Shown: positions 21,017 to 29,101 of the stretch, one piece after another
How positions within the stretch are numbered: position 1 is the first letter of the stretch
How the letters are laid out: every line of letters starts with the position of its first letter
NCBI GenBank assembly: GCA_016868295.1
Contig: VGHJ01000003.1
Coordinates: 53,948-117,947 of the forward strand
Source: Betaproteobacteria bacterium
Lineage (GTDB): Bacteria > Pseudomonadota > Gammaproteobacteria > Burkholderiales > Rhodocyclaceae
Reading direction: 5' to 3'
Length of the DNA stretch: 64,000 nucleotides
The notes under the pieces: generated by a model
The model's input: the letters and a program-made list of their open reading frames with translations, nothing else
Databases searched by the model: none
What the model was told of the DNA's origin: nothing
Program-made: the position numbers and the translations under genes

Positions 21017-21502
21017 ATGCCTTCATTCGACATCGTTTCGGAAGCCAACCAGGTCGAACTGCGCAATGCCGTCGAGCAGTCGAACAAGGAGATCGCCAAC
21101 CGCTTCGATTTCAAGGGTTCCGACGCCCGCGTCGAGCAGGGCGAGGACGCCCTCACGCTCTACGCCGACGACGAATTCAAGCTGGGGCAGGTCTACGACA
21201 TCCTCACCGCCAAGCTGGCCAAGCGCAATGTCGACGTTCGCTTTCTCGAACGCGGCGATATCGAGAAGGTGGGCGGCAACAAGGTGAAGCAGACCGTTGC
21301 CGTCAAGGAGGGCGTCGGCGGCGAACTGGGCAAGAAGATCGTGCGCATCCTCAAGGACGGCAAGCTCAAGGTGCAGGCCTCGATCCAGGGCGAGGCGGTG
21401 CGCGTCTCCGGCGCCAAGAAGGACGTGCTGCAGGAAGCCATCGCCCTGGTGCGCAAATCCGTTACGGATGTGCCGCTGCAGTTCAACAATTTCCGCGATT
21501 GA
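21017..21502 (+). CDS. yajQ: YajQ-family nucleotide-binding protein
   Basis: 161 residues. [34 protein letters not shown], then [20 protein letters not shown] and [20 protein letters not shown] define the family. Some members bind cyclic di-GMP and act with transcription regulators; others bind tRNA or nucleotides. Two ferredoxin-like halves. ATG at 21017 after GGAGG gives the standard N-terminus. The stop codon directly abuts that of the convergent amidotransferase gene. Confidence 0.95.
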   Translation: MPSFDIVSEANQVELRNAVEQSNKEIANRFDFKGSDARVEQGEDALTLYADDEFKLGQVYDILTAKLAKRNVDVRFLERGDIEKVGGNKVKQTVAVKEGVGGELGKKIVRILKDGKLKVQASIQGEAVRVSGAKKDVLQEAIALVRKSVTDVPLQFNNFRD

Positions 21503-22210
21503 TCAGTCGCGTTCCAGCCCCGCGATCCAGCGCGTGTAGAGGCGGTCGGCGACGGCGTTGAGCGCCGCCACCTTCGGCACCATGCCTGCAAGGATCGCCT
21601 CGGGCTGCTGCACCGCCGGGCCGTTGGCTGCGGCGATCTCGGCGGCGCCGTCGCTGCACCACCGGCGAATCATCTCCTCGGTCATCTCGACGTGGCACTG
21701 CATGCCCAGGGTGTTGCCGAGGGCATAGGCCTGGTTGGGGCAGTGCGCGCTCTCCAGAAGGCGCGTGGCGCCGGGCGGGATGCTGAAGGCTTCGCCATGC
21801 CAGTGGAAGGTCTCGAAGCACGTCAGGTCGCCGAGCCAGTCGCGTGCCGTTTCGCCCTCGAGCACGCGCACGCGTCCCCAGCCGATTTCCTTGACCGGAT
21901 TCCTCGTCACGGTGCCGCCCAATGCCTTGGCGATCAGCTGGCCACCGAGACAATGGCCGAGCACCGGCAGATCGGCAGCGACGGCGGCGCGGATGAGTGC
22001 GCATGACCCGTCGATCCAGGCAAGCGGGTCGTTGACGCTCATCGGCCCGCCCATGAAAACAAGGCCGGAGCAGCCCTCGGGGGAAGGCGGCACGGCCTCG
22101 TGCCCGTCGATGCGGATCAGCGTCCACGGTATCGAGTGGCGGTCGAGGAATGTGGCAAAATAGCCCGGACCTTCGGTACGGAAGTGGCGGAAGATGGCGA
22201 CTGGCTTCAT
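21503..22210 (-). CDS. Class I glutamine amidotransferase-like protein
   Basis: 235 residues resembling the stand-alone amidotransferases related to the GuaA N-terminal domain. Nucleophile Cys in VLGHCLGGQLIAKALGG (about residues 88-104), oxyanion motif FMGGPMSVNDP, His and Glu of the triad in MQCHVEMTEEMIRRW. The substrate is not known; relatives act on gamma-glutamyl compounds or are simply called GMP synthase-like. The ATG at 22210 lies within the first 17 bp of the divergent protease ORF as longest drawn, so one of the two starts may be later. Confidence 0.87.
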   Translation of the reverse strand: MKPVAIFRHFRTEGPGYFATFLDRHSIPWTLIRIDGHEAVPPSPEGCSGLVFMGGPMSVNDPLAWIDGSCALIRAAVAADLPVLGHCLGGQLIAKALGGTVTRNPVKEIGWGRVRVLEGETARDWLGDLTCFETFHWHGEAFSIPPGATRLLESAHCPNQAYALGNTLGMQCHVEMTEEMIRRWCSDGAAEIAAANGPAVQQPEAILAGMVPKVAALNAVADRLYTRWIAGLERD

Positions 22211-22868
22211 TTCGGGCAAGCGCGCACGGCGCAGCGTGCATTCTAGCCTGCTGGCCGCGTGTTGCACGCTCGCCGCCCTGCCGTCCTCGGCCGCCGACGT
22301 CGGCGTGGTGGGCCTCTTTCCCGGCAAGGCCGTGCTCGTCATCGACGGCGGCAATCCGCGCACCGTGGCCGTCGGCGCCAGCGCGAGCGGCGTCAAGGTG
22401 ATCGCGGTGGACCAGGATGCGGCCACGGTCGAGATCGGCGGCAGGCGGCATCGTCTGGCGATCGGCCAGCACGCGCATTCCGGCGGCGACGGCGGCGGCG
22501 CCCAGGTCACCAGCCTGACGGCCGACGGCCGGGGGCACTTCATCACCACGGGCACGGTGAATGGCGCCACCATGCGCTTCATGGTCGACACCGGCGCCAC
22601 CAGCGTTGCCCTCGGCGCCGCCGATGCGCGCCGCGCCAATGTGAGCCTGGCGAATGCGCGGCCGGTCATGCTGCAGACGGCCAACGGCGTGACGCAGGGA
22701 TGGGTGGTGACGCTCGGCAGCGTGCGCCTCGGCGACATCACCCTGAACGAGATCGAGGGGATCGTGCACCAGCACGACATGCCGATGGTGCTGCTCGGCA
22801 TGAGCTTCCTCAACCGCATGGAAATGAAGCGCGACGGGCAGACGATGACGCTGCGCAAGCGCTACTGA
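22194..22868 (+). CDS. Retropepsin-like aspartic protease, TIGR02281 type
   Basis: 224 residues in the longest form. Export signal at about residues 14-34 (SVHSSLLAACCTLAALPSSA), then a spacer domain and a single-domain aspartic protease with the active motif FMVDTGATSVALGAADARRA (about residues 129-148) and the downstream LLGMSFLNRMEM motif. Such clan AA proteins act as homodimers in the periplasm; substrates are unknown. A GTG at 22236 would also give a good signal peptide and remove the overlap with the divergent amidotransferase gene. Nudix gene starts 1 bp after the stop. Confidence 0.85.
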   Translation: MATGFISGKRARRSVHSSLLAACCTLAALPSSAADVGVVGLFPGKAVLVIDGGNPRTVAVGASASGVKVIAVDQDAATVEIGGRRHRLAIGQHAHSGGDGGGAQVTSLTADGRGHFITTGTVNGATMRFMVDTGATSVALGAADARRANVSLANARPVMLQTANGVTQGWVVTLGSVRLGDITLNEIEGIVHQHDMPMVLLGMSFLNRMEMKRDGQTMTLRKRY

Positions 22869-22869
22869 C

Positions 22870-23481
22870 TTGAAGGCCGATCCGTCCCGCAACGGGAGCA
22901 TGCCGCTGAGCGCCGACCTGCTGCGCCGGCGCCTGGCCGGGCCGCGCGTGCTGCACGGCGTGGAGGAGGACGCCGTGCCGCAGAGACTGACTTTGGCCGC
23001 GGTGCTGGTGCCCATCGTCGACCGCCCGGAGGGCCTCACCGTGCTGCTCACCCAGCGCACGGCGCACCTGAACGACCATGCCGGACAGGTCAGCTTTCCC
23101 GGCGGACGCTGCGAGGCGGAAGATCCGTCTCCGGTGTTCACCGCGCTGCGCGAAACGGAGGAGGAGATCGGTCTGGAGCGCTCCCGCATCGAGGTGCTCG
23201 GCCTGCTGCCCGAATACCGCACCGGCACCGGGTTCAGCGTGACCCCCGTCGTCGGCCTCGTGAGGCCGCCCTTCACGCTGCGACCGGACAGCTTCGAGGT
23301 GGCCGAAGTGTTCGAGACGCCCTTGTCCTTCCTGCTCGATCCGGCCAACCATCAGCGTCACAGCATGGAGATCGGCGGCGTGCTGCGCCACTACTACGCC
23401 ATGCCCTACGAGGGCTATTTCATCTGGGGCGCCACGGCCGGCATGCTGGTCAGCCTGCATCGTCTGCTCAGCGGCGAGTGA
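22870..23481 (+). CDS. Nudix hydrolase, CoA pyrophosphatase (NudL/YeaB) type
   Basis: 203 residues. The Nudix box is GGRCEAEDPSPVFTALRETE followed by EEIGL (about residues 77-101). LTQRTAHLNDHAGQVSFPGG just before it is the CoA-pyrophosphatase subfamily signature. Likely cleaves CoA and acyl-CoA to phosphopantetheine and 3',5'-ADP. The longest frame begins with TTG at 22870; an ATG 30-odd bases later (MPLSADLLRRRL) is also possible. A copy of the dispersed 25-bp motif encodes AVPQRLTL at about residues 35-42. Confidence 0.9.
   Translation: MKADPSRNGSMPLSADLLRRRLAGPRVLHGVEEDAVPQRLTLAAVLVPIVDRPEGLTVLLTQRTAHLNDHAGQVSFPGGRCEAEDPSPVFTALRETEEEIGLERSRIEVLGLLPEYRTGTGFSVTPVVGLVRPPFTLRPDSFEVAEVFETPLSFLLDPANHQRHSMEIGGVLRHYYAMPYEGYFIWGATAGMLVSLHRLLSGE
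22971..22995 (+). repeat. Dispersed 25-bp motif, copy D (in Nudix gene)
   Basis: CGCCGT, GCCGCAGA, GACTGACTTTG. In frame as Ala-Val-Pro-Gln-Arg-Leu-Thr-Leu. Confidence 0.75.
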
Positions 23482-23516
23482 TGCGATAATCCGCCATCCG
23501 CCTGCCGCCGCATGCC

Positions 23517-24440
23517 ATGACCATCGTTTCCCTCATAGTCGTCCTGCTGCTCGAGCAGGTGCGTCCCCTGACCGGGCGCGGCGCGACCGACGCGTGGCTC
23601 GCGCATCTCGCCCAGTTCTTCGAGGGACATTTCAACGACGGGCAAGAACGCCACGGCACGATCGCCTGGCTGCTGGCGGTGCTGCCGGCGACGCTGGCCT
23701 GCGCCGCGGTCTATTTCCTGCTCATGGCGGTGACCCCGCTGCTCGCCTTCCTCTGGAACGTGGCCATTCTCTGCCTCACGCTCGGGTTTCGCCAGTTCAG
23801 CCACTATTACACCGACATCCATCTCGCGCTGCGCATGGGCGAGACGGCGCGCGCCCGGGCGCTGCTGGGCGAGTGGCGGGGACGCAATGCCGACGGCCTG
23901 AATGCCACGGAGATTGCCCGACTCGCCATGGAGGAGGCGCTCGTCGCCTCGCACCGCCACGTTTTCGCGGTGGTCGTCTGGTTCGTGCTGCTGCCGGGAC
24001 CGGCCGGCGCGCTCATGTACCGCCTGGCCTATTTTCTGCACCGCCAATGGGGACAGCGCCAGGACGCCGAGTTCGGCGCCTTCGGCCGCTTCGCCCGGCG
24101 CGCCTTCGAAATCATCGACTGGCTGCCGGTGCGCGTGACGGCGACCGCCTTCGCCATCGTCGGAGACTTCGAGGACGCGGTTTATTGCTGGCGCACCCAG
24201 GCGGCGCGCTGGCCGGATCGGGCAGCAGGTATACTGCTGGCCAGCGGTGCCGGGGCACTGGGAGTGCGCCTGGGCATGCCGGTTGTCGAATCGGGCGAAG
24301 TGACGGAAAGACCCGAGTTGGGGCTCGGCGAGGAGGCCGATGCCGATTTCATGCAGAGCGGGATCGGCCTGGTTTGGCGGACACTGGTGCTCTGTCTGTT
24401 GTTGCTCACGCTGCTCGGCATTGCCAGTTGGGCAGGTTGA
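23517..24440 (+). CDS. AmpE/CbiB-like inner-membrane protein
   Basis: 307 residues with four to five membrane helices (about residues 52-90, 155-180 and 285-305). The LLLEQVRPL start, the short Arg-rich cytosolic region and FAIVGDFEDAVYCWRTQAAR are features of the CobD/CbiB-related family that includes AmpE. True CobD functions in cobalamin synthesis, but no other cob gene is nearby, and the distant, single-gene form found in betaproteobacteria more likely has another role. Starts 35 bp after the Nudix gene; the thiolase follows in 20 bp. Confidence 0.75.
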   Translation: MTIVSLIVVLLLEQVRPLTGRGATDAWLAHLAQFFEGHFNDGQERHGTIAWLLAVLPATLACAAVYFLLMAVTPLLAFLWNVAILCLTLGFRQFSHYYTDIHLALRMGETARARALLGEWRGRNADGLNATEIARLAMEEALVASHRHVFAVVVWFVLLPGPAGALMYRLAYFLHRQWGQRQDAEFGAFGRFARRAFEIIDWLPVRVTATAFAIVGDFEDAVYCWRTQAARWPDRAAGILLASGAGALGVRLGMPVVESGEVTERPELGLGEEADADFMQSGIGLVWRTLVLCLLLLTLLGIASWAG

Positions 24441-24460
24441 ATTGATCACAGGAGTCGAAA

Positions 24461-25648
24461 ATGGCTGACAAAAGAGAAGTGGTGGTACTGAGCGCCGTGC
24501 GCAGCGCGGTCGGCGGCTTTGGCGGTTCGCTCTCCGGCATGGAACCGGCCGAGCTGGGCGGGCTGATCGTCAAGGAATCGATCGCCCGCGCCGGCGTCGA
24601 TCCCAACCAGGTGTCGTTCGCGGCGGTCGGCAACTGCATCCCGACCGAATCGCGCTATGCCTATGTCGCGCGCGTGGCGTCCATCCAGGGCGGCATGCCG
24701 ATGAGCTCGGTGGCCTTCGCCGTGAACCGCCTCTGCGGCTCTTCGCAGCAGGCGGTGGTGAGCGCGGCGCAGGCCATCCTGCTCGGCGACGCGGACTTCG
24801 CCCTCGGCGGAGGCGTCGAGGTGATGTCGCGCGGCGTATACATGCTGCCGGCGCTGCGCTCGGGCGCGCGCATGGGCGATGCGCAGGCGCTCGACGCCAT
24901 GGTGGCGGTGCTGACCGACCCGTTCGGCGTCGGCCACATGGGCATCACCGCCGAGAACCTGGCGGCCAAGCACGGCATCACGCGCGAGCAGCAGGACGCC
25001 TTCGCCGTCGAGTCGCAGAATCGTGCCGCGAAAGCCATCGCCGAAGGCCGCTTCAGGTCGCAGATCGCGCCGGTCACCCTGAAGACGCGCAAGGGCGACG
25101 TGGTGTTCGACACCGACGAGCATCCGCGCGCCGGCACGACCATGGAAACGCTGGCCAAGATGAAGCCGGCCTTCAAGAAGGACGGCACGGTGACGGCCGG
25201 CAACGCCTCGGGCATCAACGACGCGGCCGCCTTCCTGGTGCTGGCCGACGCCGCCAAGGCGGCCGCGGGCGGCCACAAGCCGATCGCGCGCCTGCTCGCC
25301 TACGCCATCGCCGGCGTGCCCAACGATGTCATGGGCGAGGGCCCGATCCCCTCGACCCAGGTGGCGCTCGCCAAGGCCGGCCTGACGCTGGACAAGATCG
25401 ACGTCATCGAGTCGAACGAGGCCTTCGCCGCGCAGTCGCTCACCGTGGCCAAGGGGCTCGGCCTCGATCCGGCCAGGACCAACGTCAATGGCGGCGCCAT
25501 CGCGCTCGGCCACCCGGTCGGCGCCACCGGCGCGGTGATCATCACCAAGCTGCTGCACGAGCTGATCCGCACCAACGGCCGCTACGGCATCGCCACCATG
25601 TGCATCGGCGGCGGCCAGGGTATCACGACGATCTGGGAACGCGTCTGA
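24461..25648 (+). CDS. Acetyl-CoA C-acyltransferase (beta-ketothiolase, BktB-like)
   Basis: Condenses or cleaves acyl-CoA and acetyl-CoA. 395 residues. Nucleophile Cys in VNRLCGSSQQAVVSAAQAIL (Cys near residue 90), NEAFAAQSL, catalytic His in GGAIALGHPVGATGA, and Cys in MCIGGGQGITTIWERV. The alignment I can make by eye is closest to broad-specificity BktB-type enzymes used in polyhydroxyalkanoate or fatty-acid metabolism. ATG at 24461 after AGGAG. A bidirectional terminator follows. Confidence 0.92.
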   Translation: MADKREVVVLSAVRSAVGGFGGSLSGMEPAELGGLIVKESIARAGVDPNQVSFAAVGNCIPTESRYAYVARVASIQGGMPMSSVAFAVNRLCGSSQQAVVSAAQAILLGDADFALGGGVEVMSRGVYMLPALRSGARMGDAQALDAMVAVLTDPFGVGHMGITAENLAAKHGITREQQDAFAVESQNRAAKAIAEGRFRSQIAPVTLKTRKGDVVFDTDEHPRAGTTMETLAKMKPAFKKDGTVTAGNASGINDAAAFLVLADAAKAAAGGHKPIARLLAYAIAGVPNDVMGEGPIPSTQVALAKAGLTLDKIDVIESNEAFAAQSLTVAKGLGLDPARTNVNGGAIALGHPVGATGAVIITKLLHELIRTNGRYGIATMCIGGGQGITTIWERV

Positions 25649-25670
25649 CGTTGCACTTGCCGCGTTTGTG

Positions 25671-25700
25671 AAACGGGCCGGATGACCGGCCCGTTTTCAT
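25671..25700. terminator. Bidirectional intrinsic terminator between the thiolase and TRIC-type genes
   Basis: ACGGGCCGG-ATGA-CCGGCCCGT stem with T-rich flank to the right (TTTTCATTT) and an A run to the left, serving the convergent genes on both strands. Confidence 0.85.
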
Positions 25701-26311
25701 TTGCGCTCGGAATAGGTGGGCAGGGTGATGCGGAAGGCCATGGCGAGCAGGCGGGCGGCGAGGACGACCGCCATGCCGCTCCAGGCGGCGACCACCGGCG
25801 GGACGCCGAGCGCCTGCAGGCCGATCAGCCCCAGCGCACCGGCCCAGGCGGCCGAGGCGTAGAGCTCGCCGCGCACGAAGATGAGCGGCACGTCGTTGCA
25901 GAGCACGTCGCGGAGCACGCCACCGACCACGCCGGTGATGACGCCGAGCAGGCTGGCCACCAGCCAAGGCGCCTGCCATTCCAGCGCGACCTGCGTGCCG
26001 ACGACGGTGAACAAGGCAAGGCCGACCGCGTCCGGTATCAGGAACAGGTGCGGCGGCAGGCGCAGGCCACGTACGGCGAAGAACACCGCCAGCGTGGTCG
26101 CCAGGGCGACGACAAGGTAGGTCTGGTCGCCGATCCAGAACACCGGCCGGTCCAGCAGGAGGTCGCGCACCGTGCCGCCACCCAGCGCAGTGGCGCAGCC
26201 CACCATCGTTACACCGACAAGGTCCATCTTCTTGCGGCCGGCGTCGAGCACGCCGGTCAGGGCGTTCACCGCCACGGCGGCGAGGCCGACCCAGTAGAGG
26301 AGGGTTTCCAT
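25697..26311 (-). CDS. TRIC-type trimeric cation channel family protein (YicG/UPF0126)
   Basis: 204 residues with seven predicted membrane helices in two repeated halves. Signature GCATALGGGTVRDLLLDRPV in the first half and VITGVVGGVLRDVLCNDVPL in the second; the repeated GGG/GGxxRD motif lines the pore in prokaryotic TRIC channels. Probably a K+-permeable channel of the inner membrane. ATG at 26311. Lies downstream of rsgA on the same strand after a 52-bp gap that contains one copy of the 25-bp motif. Confidence 0.9.
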   Translation of the reverse strand: METLLYWVGLAAVAVNALTGVLDAGRKKMDLVGVTMVGCATALGGGTVRDLLLDRPVFWIGDQTYLVVALATTLAVFFAVRGLRLPPHLFLIPDAVGLALFTVVGTQVALEWQAPWLVASLLGVITGVVGGVLRDVLCNDVPLIFVRGELYASAAWAGALGLIGLQALGVPPVVAAWSGMAVVLAARLLAMAFRITLPTYSERK

Positions 26312-26334
26312 GCGGGCGAGTGTAGCGGTTTCGC

Positions 26335-26359
26335 CGCCGTGCTGCAGCGACTGACTTTT
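26335..26359 (+). repeat. Dispersed 25-bp motif, copy E (intergenic)
   Basis: CGCCGT, GCTGCAGC, GACTGACTTTT. Lies between the rsgA stop and the next start on the minus strand, oriented against both genes. Confidence 0.8.
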
Positions 26360-26363
26360 CCGA

Positions 26364-27248
26364 TTATTTCCCGCAGGAGGCGCAGAGTGCGTGGTACTGC
26401 TCGAGCCGGCGGGGCGAGATGCCGCCGGCGGCGACGGCGGCGCGCAGGGCGCAGTCCGGCTCGCGGTCGTGGCGGCAGTCGCGGAAGCGGCACTTGTCGA
26501 GATGCGAATGGAACTCGCGGAAGCCCTGCTCGATTTCGGCGCGGCTGAGGTGGGCCAGGCCGAACTCCTGCATGCCGGGGCTGTCGATGAGGCGGGTGTC
26601 CGCGTCGAGGCGATAGAGCCGGGTATGGGTGGTGGTGTGCTTGCCGGAATCGAGCGTCTCGGATATCTCGCGCACGGCGGCCTGCGCCTCGGGCAGCAGG
26701 GCGTTGATGAGGGTGGACTTGCCCATGCCGGACTGCCCCACCAGCACGCTGCACTGCCCCGCCAGAAGGGGGCGCAGCGCCTCCGCGTTCCGCCTGGCGC
26801 ACAACTCGACCACCACGTAGCCGAGCGTGCGCAAGGGCGCGAGCTGCCGCCGCGCCGCCTCGGCTTTCTCGGCCAGATCGGTCTTGTTCAACACGATCAC
26901 GACGCTCAGGCGCTGCTGTTCGGCGGCGACGATGCAGCGCGTCACCAGTTCGTCGCTGAAGCTCGGCTCGGCGGCGACGACGATGACGGCCTGCGTGGCG
27001 TTGGCGGCGAAGAGCTTCTGGCGCCAGGCGTCGCTGCGGTAGAGCAGCGTGCGGCGCGGCATTACTGCGGCGATGACGCCGTGGTCCGGCGCGGAGAGTT
27101 CCACCGTGACGCGGTCGCCGCAGGCGACATGGCTTTTCTTGCCGCGCGGATAGCACAGGGCGAGGCCGCCGCCGTCGAGTTCGACCTCGTATTGCCGGCC
27201 GAAGGCGGCGACGACGGTGCCCTCGGCAATAGTCAGTCCCTGTGGCAC
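26364..27248 (-). CDS. rsgA: Ribosome small-subunit-dependent GTPase A
   Basis: Circularly permuted GTPase that checks 30S maturation. 294 residues: OB domain, then G4 NKTDL (VIVLNKTDLAEKAEAARR), G1 GQSGMGKSTLINALLPEA, G3 DSPGMQEFGL and a C-terminal zinc site CRFRDCRHDREPDCALRAAV. Start is GTG at 27248, only 3 bp after the stop of the upstream M48 gene. That GTG and the first codons (MPQGLTIAEG) lie inside copy F of the dispersed 25-bp motif, so the N-terminus is partly dictated by the motif. Confidence 0.96.
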   Translation of the reverse strand: MPQGLTIAEGTVVAAFGRQYEVELDGGGLALCYPRGKKSHVACGDRVTVELSAPDHGVIAAVMPRRTLLYRSDAWRQKLFAANATQAVIVVAAEPSFSDELVTRCIVAAEQQRLSVVIVLNKTDLAEKAEAARRQLAPLRTLGYVVVELCARRNAEALRPLLAGQCSVLVGQSGMGKSTLINALLPEAQAAVREISETLDSGKHTTTHTRLYRLDADTRLIDSPGMQEFGLAHLSRAEIEQGFREFHSHLDKCRFRDCRHDREPDCALRAAVAAGGISPRRLEQYHALCASCGK

Positions 27249-27252
27249 GCCC
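27228..27252 (-). repeat. Dispersed 25-bp motif, copy F (over the rsgA start codon)
   Basis: Minus-strand reading GGGCGT, GCCACAGG, GACTGACTATT. It covers the last base of the upstream stop codon, the gap and the GTG start of rsgA. Confidence 0.55.
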
Positions 27253-28493
27253 TAGGAACTCCGCAGATGCGCGATGCGCGCCGCGGCCGGCGGATGGGAA
27301 TCGTAGAAGGCGGAATAGAGCGGGTCGGGCGTCAGCGTCGTGGCGTTGTCGCGGTAGAGCTTGACCAGCGCGGCGACGAGATCCTCGGCCCGGGTCTGCT
27401 CGGCGGCGTAGGCGTCGGCCTCGTACTCGTGGCGGCGCGACAGGGCGCTCAGCAGCGGCGAGAGCGGGAAGGTGAACGCCGGGATGGCCAGCGAGAACAG
27501 CGCCAGCGCCGCGGCCGTGCCCTGCGCCTGCATGCCCAGTCCCTGGAAGAACCAGGGCGCGTCGATGAGCTGGCCGAGGAGCCAGAGGAAGCCGAGGGTC
27601 GCCAGCGCCAGCGCGCCGATGCGCTTCCAGACGTGCCGGCGCCGGAAGTGGCCGAGCTCGTGCGCCAGCACCGCCTCGACCTCGCTTGGCGCCAGCTTCT
27701 CCAGCAGGGTGTCGAAGAAGACGATGCGTTTGGCCCGGCCGAAGCCGGTGAAGTAGGCATTGCCGTGGGCGGAGCGCTTCGAGCCGTCCATGACGAAGAG
27801 GCCGCTCGAACGGAAGCCGCAGCGCGCCATCAATGCCTCGATGCGCTCCTTCAGTGATGCATCGGCGAGCGGGGTGAACTTGTTGAACAGGGGCGCGATC
27901 ACGGTCGGGTAGACGAGCAGGACCAGCAGGTTGAAGCCGAGCCAGAACAGCCAGACGTAGAGCCACCAGGAGTCGCCCATGCGCTCCATCAGCCAGAGTA
28001 CGGCGGCCAGCACCGGCAGGCCGATGGCGGCGCCGAGCAGCGCGCCCTTGGCGAGATCGACGAGGAACAGGCGCGGCGTCACCTTGTTGAAGCCGAAGCG
28101 CTCCTCGATGACGAAAGTGCGGTAAAGAGAGAAGGGCATGTCGGCCGCCGAGCTCAACAAGACCAGACTGGCGATGAAGGCCAGGCCGTGAACGAGCCCC
28201 TCAAGGCCGAGCGTCGTCCATGCCTCGTGCATCGCCTGCAGGAGCCCGCCGAGGGTGAGTGCCAGAACGAAGGCGGCGCCGACCAAGACCTCGACCACGG
28301 CCAGGCGCACCCGCGCCGAGGTGTAGTCGGCGGCGCGCTGGTGGGCCTCGAGCGCGATGGTGTCGCGGAAGGCCTCCGGCACGGCGTCGCGGTGGTCAGC
28401 GATGTGGCGCACATGGCGCCGCGCCAGCCAGAGGCGCAGGACGGTGCTCAATCCCAATGCGATCAGAAACAGCGTGGTGAAGGCGGCGCTCAT
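27252..28493 (-). CDS. M48-family (Ste24-like) membrane metalloprotease
   Basis: About 413 residues. Several membrane helices, an N-terminal extracytoplasmic-type region with FSLYRTFVIEERFGFNKVTP, then the zinc motif VLAHELGHFRRRH (HExxH) and the third ligand in RHEYEADAYAAE. These are the marks of CAAX-protease-1/Ste24-like M48 enzymes, used in membrane protein quality control in bacteria. The ATG at 28493 (MSAAFTTLF) is chosen; an ATG 21 bp upstream at 28514 is equally possible, and neither has a good ribosome site. Same strand as rsgA, 3 bp apart, so translationally coupled. Confidence 0.9.
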   Translation of the reverse strand: MSAAFTTLFLIALGLSTVLRLWLARRHVRHIADHRDAVPEAFRDTIALEAHQRAADYTSARVRLAVVEVLVGAAFVLALTLGGLLQAMHEAWTTLGLEGLVHGLAFIASLVLLSSAADMPFSLYRTFVIEERFGFNKVTPRLFLVDLAKGALLGAAIGLPVLAAVLWLMERMGDSWWLYVWLFWLGFNLLVLLVYPTVIAPLFNKFTPLADASLKERIEALMARCGFRSSGLFVMDGSKRSAHGNAYFTGFGRAKRIVFFDTLLEKLAPSEVEAVLAHELGHFRRRHVWKRIGALALATLGFLWLLGQLIDAPWFFQGLGMQAQGTAAALALFSLAIPAFTFPLSPLLSALSRRHEYEADAYAAEQTRAEDLVAALVKLYRDNATTLTPDPLYSAFYDSHPPAAARIAHLRSS

Positions 28494-28555
28494 CGCGGGG
28501 TCATGAGGGGGCATGAACTGTGACAGAATGCGGGCTTTCGAATGACTTCAAAATT

Positions 28556-29101
28556 ATGGCACAGGACCCCGGCAACCTGATCTGGCTGGACATGGAGATG
28601 ACCGGCCTCGACCCCGATCGCGACAGGGTCATCGAGATCGCCATGGTGGCGACCGACGGCCGACTCAACACCCTGGCCGAGTCGCCGGTGGTGGTGGTGC
28701 GCCAGCCCGATGCCGTGCTCGACGCCATGGACGACTGGAACAAGAACACCCATGGCAAGTCGGGCCTGATCGACAGGGTGCGCGCCTCGACGACGGACGA
28801 GACGGCGGCGACCGGCATCCTGCTGGCGTTCATGCGCGAATTCGTGCCGGAGCGCAGTTCGCCGATGTGCGGCAACTCGATCTGCCAGGACCGCCGCTTC
28901 ATGGCGCGCTGGCTGCCGGGCCTCGAGGCGTATTTCCATTACCGCAACCTCGACGTCAGCACGCTGAAGGAGCTGGCGCGGCGCTGGAAGCCGGAGGTCT
29001 ACAAGGGCGTGGTGAAGAAGGGCGCGCATACGGCGCTGGCGGACATCCATGAGTCGATCGAGGAGTTGCGCTACTACCGCGACAACTTCATCAAGCTGTA
29101 A
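28556..29101 (+). CDS. orn: Oligoribonuclease
   Basis: Degrades very short RNAs, including pGpG from cyclic di-GMP breakdown. 181 residues from the ATG at 28556 ([20 protein letters not shown]). DEDDh exonuclease: Asp and Glu in WLDMEMTGL, Asp in [17 protein letters not shown], His and Asp in [20 protein letters not shown]. Its stop directly abuts that of the convergent pgi, with no bases between. Confidence 0.98.
   Translation: MAQDPGNLIWLDMEMTGLDPDRDRVIEIAMVATDGRLNTLAESPVVVVRQPDAVLDAMDDWNKNTHGKSGLIDRVRASTTDETAATGILLAFMREFVPERSSPMCGNSICQDRRFMARWLPGLEAYFHYRNLDVSTLKELARRWKPEVYKGVVKKGAHTALADIHESIEELRYYRDNFIKL

Noticed and set aside
23517..24440. Cobalamin biosynthesis CobD
   Set aside because: Only distant similarity and no other cobalamin gene nearby; an AmpE/CbiB-like label is safer.
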